NCBI RefSeq assembly: GCF_024256385.1
Contig: NZ_JAMLFW010000001.1
Span: 5,890,001-5,954,000, forward strand
Origin: Anatilimnocola floriformis
GTDB lineage: Bacteria > Planctomycetota > Planctomycetia > Pirellulales > Pirellulaceae
DNA: 64,000 bases
Direction of reading: 5' to 3'
Shown here: positions 59,822-64,000 of the stretch, piece by piece
Position numbering within the stretch: the first letter of the stretch is position 1
How the letters are laid out: each line of letters begins with the position of its first letter
The notes under the pieces: model-generated
What the model saw: the letters and a program-made list of their open reading frames with translations, nothing else
Database searches by the model: none
What the model was told of the DNA's origin: nothing
Made by a program: the position numbers and the translations under genes

Positions 59822-60049
59822 ATGACCCCCAGTAAAGTCAGCGACCGAAAAGTGTGCTCTGCAGGACCTGCGAATCACAGCAATTGTGGACATGCAGACG
59901 CCGAATTGGCTCCAGGAGTTGATTCCGAGTTGGCGCAAGTCATCGCCAACTGCCACGAAACGCCGGCGAGTCTGAATGAAAAGATTCACGATAGTTTGGA
60001 AGCAGCCGAAGCATTGCTCCCTGTGTGTGCAGCGCCGGAAGACAAGTGA
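59822..60049 (+). CDS. Small Cys-containing hypothetical protein
   Basis: A 75-aa protein from the ATG at 59822 with AGAGAGG upstream (MTPSKVSDRKVCSAGPANHS, then LAQVIANCHETPASLNEKIH). Four Cys (KVC, SNC, ANC, PVC) might bind metal. It lies 37 bp upstream of the next gene on the same strand and may be in an operon with it. Function unknown. Confidence 0.5.
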   Translation: MTPSKVSDRKVCSAGPANHSNCGHADAELAPGVDSELAQVIANCHETPASLNEKIHDSLEAAEALLPVCAAPEDK

Positions 60050-60086
60050 GACGGCCGAACCGCTCTGGAACTACCGAGGAAACCAG

Positions 60087-60395
60087 ATGGATCGAACCCG
60101 GAAAGCCACTCGTGAAGGGAATGAAATCACCCTTCAATATCAAACGGCTGCCGATTCGCAGCTGATCGAGGAATTGGTTGAAGAACAACTGCGGAGTCTG
60201 CAATCGGCGTTGGCAGCGCTGCAGCTAACTCCCGAAGGTCAGGCCTTGTTGCAGCGGCGGACCAAAGCATTTGGCGACTGTGAGCGAGCTGCGGAAGAGT
60301 CCTCGCGCAGTTATTACCAAAAGCTCTCGCGTTGGCTCTTTCAAGAATTGCCGATCTCGAAAGCACCTCTCCATCCGCCCCGCCAGGTCACTTAA
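60087..60395 (+). CDS. Small helical hypothetical protein
   Basis: A 102-aa protein from the ATG at 60087 with GAGGAAA upstream (MDRTRKATREGNEITLQYQT, then SQLIEELVEEQLRSLQSALA and TKAFGDCERAAEESSRSYYQ). It is helical and coiled-coil-like. It converges on the histidine kinase gene ending at 60403. Function unknown. Confidence 0.5.
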   Translation: MDRTRKATREGNEITLQYQTAADSQLIEELVEEQLRSLQSALAALQLTPEGQALLQRRTKAFGDCERAAEESSRSYYQKLSRWLFQELPISKAPLHPPRQVT

Positions 60396-60402
60396 TCGAT
60401 CT

Positions 60403-61956
60403 TCAGTTCACTGGCCTCATGGTCGTAAACAGTTCGAGCAGGGTCTCGACGCTAAGGGGCTTGATGTAGTAGTGATTGAAGCCCGTCTCTTCCTGTCGCT
60501 GGCGATCGGCATCGCTCGGCGTGAATCCGGTCACTGCACAAATCACGACCTCCGCAAAGTTCGGCAACGCGCGGAGACGTTTCGCCACCTGGTAACCATC
60601 CATTTGCGGCAGGCCGATATCGAGCAACACCACATCGGGCCGCCATGTCGCGGCTATCTCTACGGCCGAGGGCCCCGTGCGCGCGACCTGCACTTCGTGA
60701 CCGTGCAGTCGCAACAACAGACTGAGACTATCCGCGGCATCGACGTTGTCTTCGACAACCAGCACGTGAAACGACTTTCCCATTTCATGCCCAGGCTTCA
60801 ATCCGGTTTTAGTCTCCGGCACTTTATGGTTCTGGAGCAGCGGCAGTTTGACCGTGAACTCGCAGCCGGCACCGAGCCCTGCGCTGTGCGCTTGCAGGCG
60901 GCCGTCGTGCATCTCGACGAGATTGCGAGCAAGGGCCAGCCCGATACCCAAACCGCCATACGACCGGCCGAGCGAGCCGTCGACTTGCGTGAACAATTCG
61001 AAAATGTGCGGCAGCATTTCCGGCGCAATCCCCACGCCGTTGTCACGGACGCGAACAACTGCCTCTCCACCTTCTTGCACGACCGACAACCGAATCAAGC
61101 CGCCGGTATTGGTGTATTTCGCGGCATTATTGAGCAGATTGACGATGACCTGCTCCATTCGCGCGGGATCGGCGTCGACCCAGATGGGTACCGTGGGGAG
61201 CGACACGGAGAATTCGTGTTTGCGCGCGTCGATGAAACTCCGCGTACTTTCCGCAGCATGATTGACAACAGCTCGCAGTTCGACCGGCTCTTTGGTTAGT
61301 CGTAGCTTGCCCTTGGTAATGCGGCTGATGTCGAGCAGGTCGTCAACCAGTTTGACCATCACGCCCACCTGGCGGTCGATGATGTTGCCTGCTTGTTCGA
61401 TCAGCGGATCGTTCGTCCGCATTTGCCGCAGAATGCTCAGCGCATTGCGAATTGGTGAGAGCGGGCTGCGCAGTTCGTGCGAGAGCAACGCCATGAACTC
61501 TTCTTTACTACGGTTAGCGGCCGCCAGGCCATCGGCCCGTTCGCGCTGCGACAGCGTGGCATCGCTTTCGGTCAAGTCGTGCATCACGCGAGCAAAAGAG
61601 CGCGTTTGCTTGTGTTCATCGAGCAGCGGTGTGACCGTCGAGTGACACCAGAACCTGGTTCCATCTTTCCGCAATTGCCAGCGATTGCTGACGGCGGTGC
61701 CGACCGACAACGCAGTCTGCAGTTCAAACTCGGGCTGACCCGTTAGCACGTCGTCGGGTGTGAAGAATCTCGAAAAGTGCTGGCCGATGATCTCCGGCGA
61801 TTGATAGCCGAAGAAGTGCTCCGCGCCGATGTTCCAGCAGAGGATGCGCCCATCCGGCCCTAGGAGAAACAACGCATATTCGCGGGCATCGGAAGCCAAC
61901 AGGTCGAAACGTTGACTGAGTTCTTGCGACGACAGTCGCTCATTGTCTGCATTCAT
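60403..61956 (-). CDS. Hybrid PAS histidine kinase with receiver domain
   Basis: About 517 aa from the ATG at 61956 (MNADNERLSSQELSQRFDLL). Order: PAS domain (YALFLLGPDGRILCWNIGAE through HSTVTPLLDEHKQTRSFARV), HisKA with FMALLSHELRSPLSPIRNAL (phospho-His in SHELR), HATPase with NLLNNAAKYT, VRDNGVGIAPEML and GGLGIGLALARNLV, and a C-terminal receiver with the Asp in DVVLLDIGLPQMDGYQ. There is no membrane segment, so it is cytoplasmic. The receiver suggests a phosphorelay. A related PAS domain opens the gene at 63588. Confidence 0.92.
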   Translation of the reverse strand: MNADNERLSSQELSQRFDLLASDAREYALFLLGPDGRILCWNIGAEHFFGYQSPEIIGQHFSRFFTPDDVLTGQPEFELQTALSVGTAVSNRWQLRKDGTRFWCHSTVTPLLDEHKQTRSFARVMHDLTESDATLSQRERADGLAAANRSKEEFMALLSHELRSPLSPIRNALSILRQMRTNDPLIEQAGNIIDRQVGVMVKLVDDLLDISRITKGKLRLTKEPVELRAVVNHAAESTRSFIDARKHEFSVSLPTVPIWVDADPARMEQVIVNLLNNAAKYTNTGGLIRLSVVQEGGEAVVRVRDNGVGIAPEMLPHIFELFTQVDGSLGRSYGGLGIGLALARNLVEMHDGRLQAHSAGLGAGCEFTVKLPLLQNHKVPETKTGLKPGHEMGKSFHVLVVEDNVDAADSLSLLLRLHGHEVQVARTGPSAVEIAATWRPDVVLLDIGLPQMDGYQVAKRLRALPNFAEVVICAVTGFTPSDADRQRQEETGFNHYYIKPLSVETLLELFTTMRPVN

Positions 61957-62290
61957 GGCGCTACCTTTACCATCCAGAAACGACCACAGACAAACGCGTC
62001 TGCGGTACGGATGGGGCAGATTGATTAGGTGGTTGTCGCCCACAGGTTGTGCCGACAATCAGATAAGAAAAGAGGGCCATCCGGCCGACTTGCGAACTGC
62101 GATTGTATCACACCAATGTGATTTATAAGCTTCACAGGTGTTGCGGCGACGTTAAAGTTCGGTAACCAATCGAAGCCCCTTGTGCTTTCGGGACGATAGG
62201 CGGACGATGTAACCAGATCTCTTTGGCCTTCTCGGCGCTCGCTTCTTTGAGCCTCGCCCCGAACTCCAAGTCTTTGGATGGGAGCGGAAT

Positions 62291-62563
62291 ATGACGCAAG
62301 CCTCGACAGGTATTCATGCGCACACAGGTATGGTTCGAATGGATGATTTCGCGGCGCCGGCGACTTGGGACGGTGGCGGCAGCGAATCGGTCGTCATCAA
62401 ATTCAATGCGGCAAAAATGTCGCCGGAGCAACTCGAGCAATTAGCCGGCTTTCAAGGGAGGAGCGAACCCGTGACGATGGAATTTCCCGGCTGCCACGCC
62501 AGACAGGCGATGATTGTAGGCTTTGGCAACAAAGACAACACCGTTTACATAACGTGGCTCTAA
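62291..62563 (+). CDS. Small hypothetical protein
   Basis: A 90-aa protein (MTQASTGIHAHTGMVRMDDF, then SESVVIKFNAAKMSPEQLEQ and MEFPGCHARQAMIVGFGNKD). The alternating hydrophobic strands at the end (VYITWL) suggest a small alpha-beta fold. There is no recognised family. It lies 60 bp upstream of the membrane protein gene. Confidence 0.5.
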   Translation: MTQASTGIHAHTGMVRMDDFAAPATWDGGGSESVVIKFNAAKMSPEQLEQLAGFQGRSEPVTMEFPGCHARQAMIVGFGNKDNTVYITWL

Positions 62564-62623
62564 GGCTGCTAACGGCCACTTTTGCACAAGCGGTCGATTG
62601 GTCTTTTATCTCACAGGTGAACA

Positions 62624-62968
62624 ATGAACATCGCAGCCATTTTCTTCGTCTTTGCCGCGTTGGGTGGAATCTTAATGCTGGTGATGCGACTACTCGGGCA
62701 TGGGCGTCCACCGACCTGGTTGGCAGTGGGGCATGGCGCCATTGCAGGCACTGGACTCGCCACCCTCGGGTTTGCCTGCTCGCAATCGATGTTGCCCGTT
62801 TCCGCCATCTGGTCGCTCGGGCTGCTTATCCTGGCAGCTCTTGGCGGTGCCACGTTGTTCATCGGATTTCATCTGCGCGGTCGCCCATTTCCGCTCCTAT
62901 TCGCGATTGGACATGGATTGACTGCTGTGGCCGGTCTCGGATTCCTTCTGAATGCCATCTTTGGATAA
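62624..62968 (+). CDS. Four-helix inner-membrane protein
   Basis: A 114-aa protein with four hydrophobic segments (IAAIFFVFAALGGILMLVMR, LAVGHGAIAGTGLATLGFAC, IWSLGLLILAALGGATLFIG, LLFAIGHGLTAVAGLGFLL). The pattern of two GHG repeats suggests an internal duplication. A ribosome binding site (AGGTGAAC) precedes the ATG. Function unknown. Confidence 0.65.
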   Translation: MNIAAIFFVFAALGGILMLVMRLLGHGRPPTWLAVGHGAIAGTGLATLGFACSQSMLPVSAIWSLGLLILAALGGATLFIGFHLRGRPFPLLFAIGHGLTAVAGLGFLLNAIFG

Positions 62969-63587
62969 AACAATTTAGTTCGTGTTCAGGTTCATAGCGA
63001 AGCGCCTGTCACTTGAAAATGCCTGGACGCGCACCAACCAGATTAGTTGAATTCCTCGATGCGCATCGCAGTCATTTCTCAATGGCCCGTGGCGCCGTAC
63101 TCGACTGCGCACCTGTCGATACGCCGGGAAAGGGCAGAGTGAGTTGGGTTTGCCGCGCCCAATGTGGTCGGTCATTCAGCCAGGAAGCGTCAAGCTGGCC
63201 GATCGCCTGATCCTGATTTAGCGTTTGGCAGAAAGACCTTGGCAATGGCGTTAATCGCCAGCCTCAATTGGCCTTCTCTGGCACTGAGGCCAACATGCGC
63301 TTACATGGGATTGGGAAAACGATCAAAAGCATTCTGCGGTATGGCTAGCTCAGTCGTGAACCGGATGCCCTCTATAAGGCCCTCTGCGGGGTCGTGACAA
63401 GCCCCAGGCACTGTCGAACTAAATGCAACTGGGGGTATGCGATTTGCTGATTTGCTTTGGTTTCGCAGCGTGGAATCGGCATCTGAAGGCGAATCTCGCA
63501 TGCGCCGTTCAGAGTCGGTTTAATTGTTGACTGCTCTTAGACCAAGTGGTCTCTCTGCGAGCATAAACTGCATCGGATTCTCGAAGC
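62969..63587. other. Intergenic stretch without a supported gene
   Basis: About 620 bp. Short frames on both strands lack family resemblance and ribosome binding sites. It presumably holds the promoter of the gene at 63588, but I cannot point to one. Confidence 0.5.
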
Positions 63588-64000
63588 ATGGTTGAGCCCC
63601 CAAAACGAGACCCCGGTAATTGGAGCTTTGAGGAACGCTGGCAGATCTTGATGGAGAACGTCAAAGACTTTGCCATTTTCATGCTTGATCCGCAGGGAAA
63701 AATTGCCACCTGGCATGACGGTGCGGAGCGCATTCTCGGTTACCGCGAGGATGAAATTCTCGGTCACGACTTCTGTGAGATTTTCACTCCAGAAGACATC
63801 GGTCGTAAGCAACCGGAAGCAGAGTTGGAGGGAGCACGCATCCGCGGCCGCGCCGAGGACGAGCGCTGGCATTTGAGAAAAGATGGTTCGCGTTTTTGGG
63901 CATCGGGAATCGTGACGTCGCTTTGGGATGATGCTGGGAACCTCCGCGGATTCGCAAAAATCTTACGCGATATCACCGAACGTAAAAAAGCCCAAGAGAA
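63588..64000 (+). CDS. PAS-domain signalling protein, probably a histidine kinase (partial, runs off right edge)
   Basis: An open frame from the ATG at 63588 to the window end (about 137 codons). It reads as a PAS domain: FAIFMLDPQGKIATWHDGAE, then ILGYREDEILGHDFCEIFTP, LRKDGSRFWASGIVTSLWDD and FAKILRDITERKKAQE, the usual PAS-PAC end. It resembles the PAS domain of the kinase at 60403-61956. The catalytic part lies beyond the window, so kinase activity is inferred. Confidence 0.75.
   Translation, partial: MVEPPKRDPGNWSFEERWQILMENVKDFAIFMLDPQGKIATWHDGAERILGYREDEILGHDFCEIFTPEDIGRKQPEAELEGARIRGRAEDERWHLRKDGSRFWASGIVTSLWDDAGNLRGFAKILRDITERKKAQE

Noticed and set aside
60271-61299. 342-aa plus-strand frame
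   Set aside because: It lies opposite the histidine kinase, whose PAS, HisKA, HATPase and receiver motifs are clear.

Overview
The window looks like a planctomycete chromosome (probably Pirellulales). The evidence is the flanking host genes: a zinc-ribbon, proline-rich membrane protein, exported multi-domain proteins, sulfatase and Calx-beta/RTX remnants, a class II UvrA and PAS histidine kinases. This assignment is inference from gene content; no rRNA or marker gene is present. Two integrated elements sit in tandem at the 3' end of the tmRNA gene (ssrA, 1538-1895).

Island 1 (about 1876-33154) is bounded by two copies of a 20-bp att core taken from the tmRNA 3' end. Nearly all its genes are on the minus strand. 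From the left it carries a tyrosine integrase and excisionase, then a cassette with two related winged-helix/WYL regulators. That cassette holds a DnaE-like relic, an RNase J-like hydrolase, a lipoprotein, a small membrane protein and a PD-(D/E)XK protein, and an identical 14-bp CAACAGTGGGTCAT motif lies near both regulators. Next come a Cas4/RecB-like nuclease module, DUF932, a papain-like protein and a RES-like protein, then a protein with two complete SF1 helicases. A long defence operon follows: an ABC-three-component (ABC-3C) system translationally coupled to a type I restriction-modification system (hsdS, hsdM, hsdR), plus a GIY-YIG-like protein. The right end has an AAA+ clamp-loader-like gene and two small replication-type genes.

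Island 2 starts at the central att copy (33135-33154) with its own integrase and excisionase. It has a related backbone (40.8-48.9 kb): Cas4-like nuclease, sliding-clamp-like protein and a PIN/Ycf46-like AAA fusion. No right att copy was found, and a gene remnant at 52.5 kb suggests that side is eroded.

The most unusual part is a 5.4-kb module inside island 2 bracketed by 17-bp direct repeats (35467-35483 and 40823-40839). It holds a two-gene operon, a degenerate SF2-helicase-like protein overlapping a reverse transcriptase with YADN in place of YADD. About 2.7 kb of almost gene-free DNA follows, with strong hairpins and a 36-copy, 13-bp tandem repeat array (39618-40098). This is my candidate for an undescribed system: an RT with a helicase-like partner, a possible structured RNA and a short-repeat array. 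The functional link is inference.

To the right (49.9-64 kb) the DNA looks like host chromosome: an exported repeat protein, UvrA2, an exported GH13 enzyme, decayed sulfatase and Calx-beta/RTX fragments, a hybrid histidine kinase, small proteins, and a PAS-domain gene running off the end.
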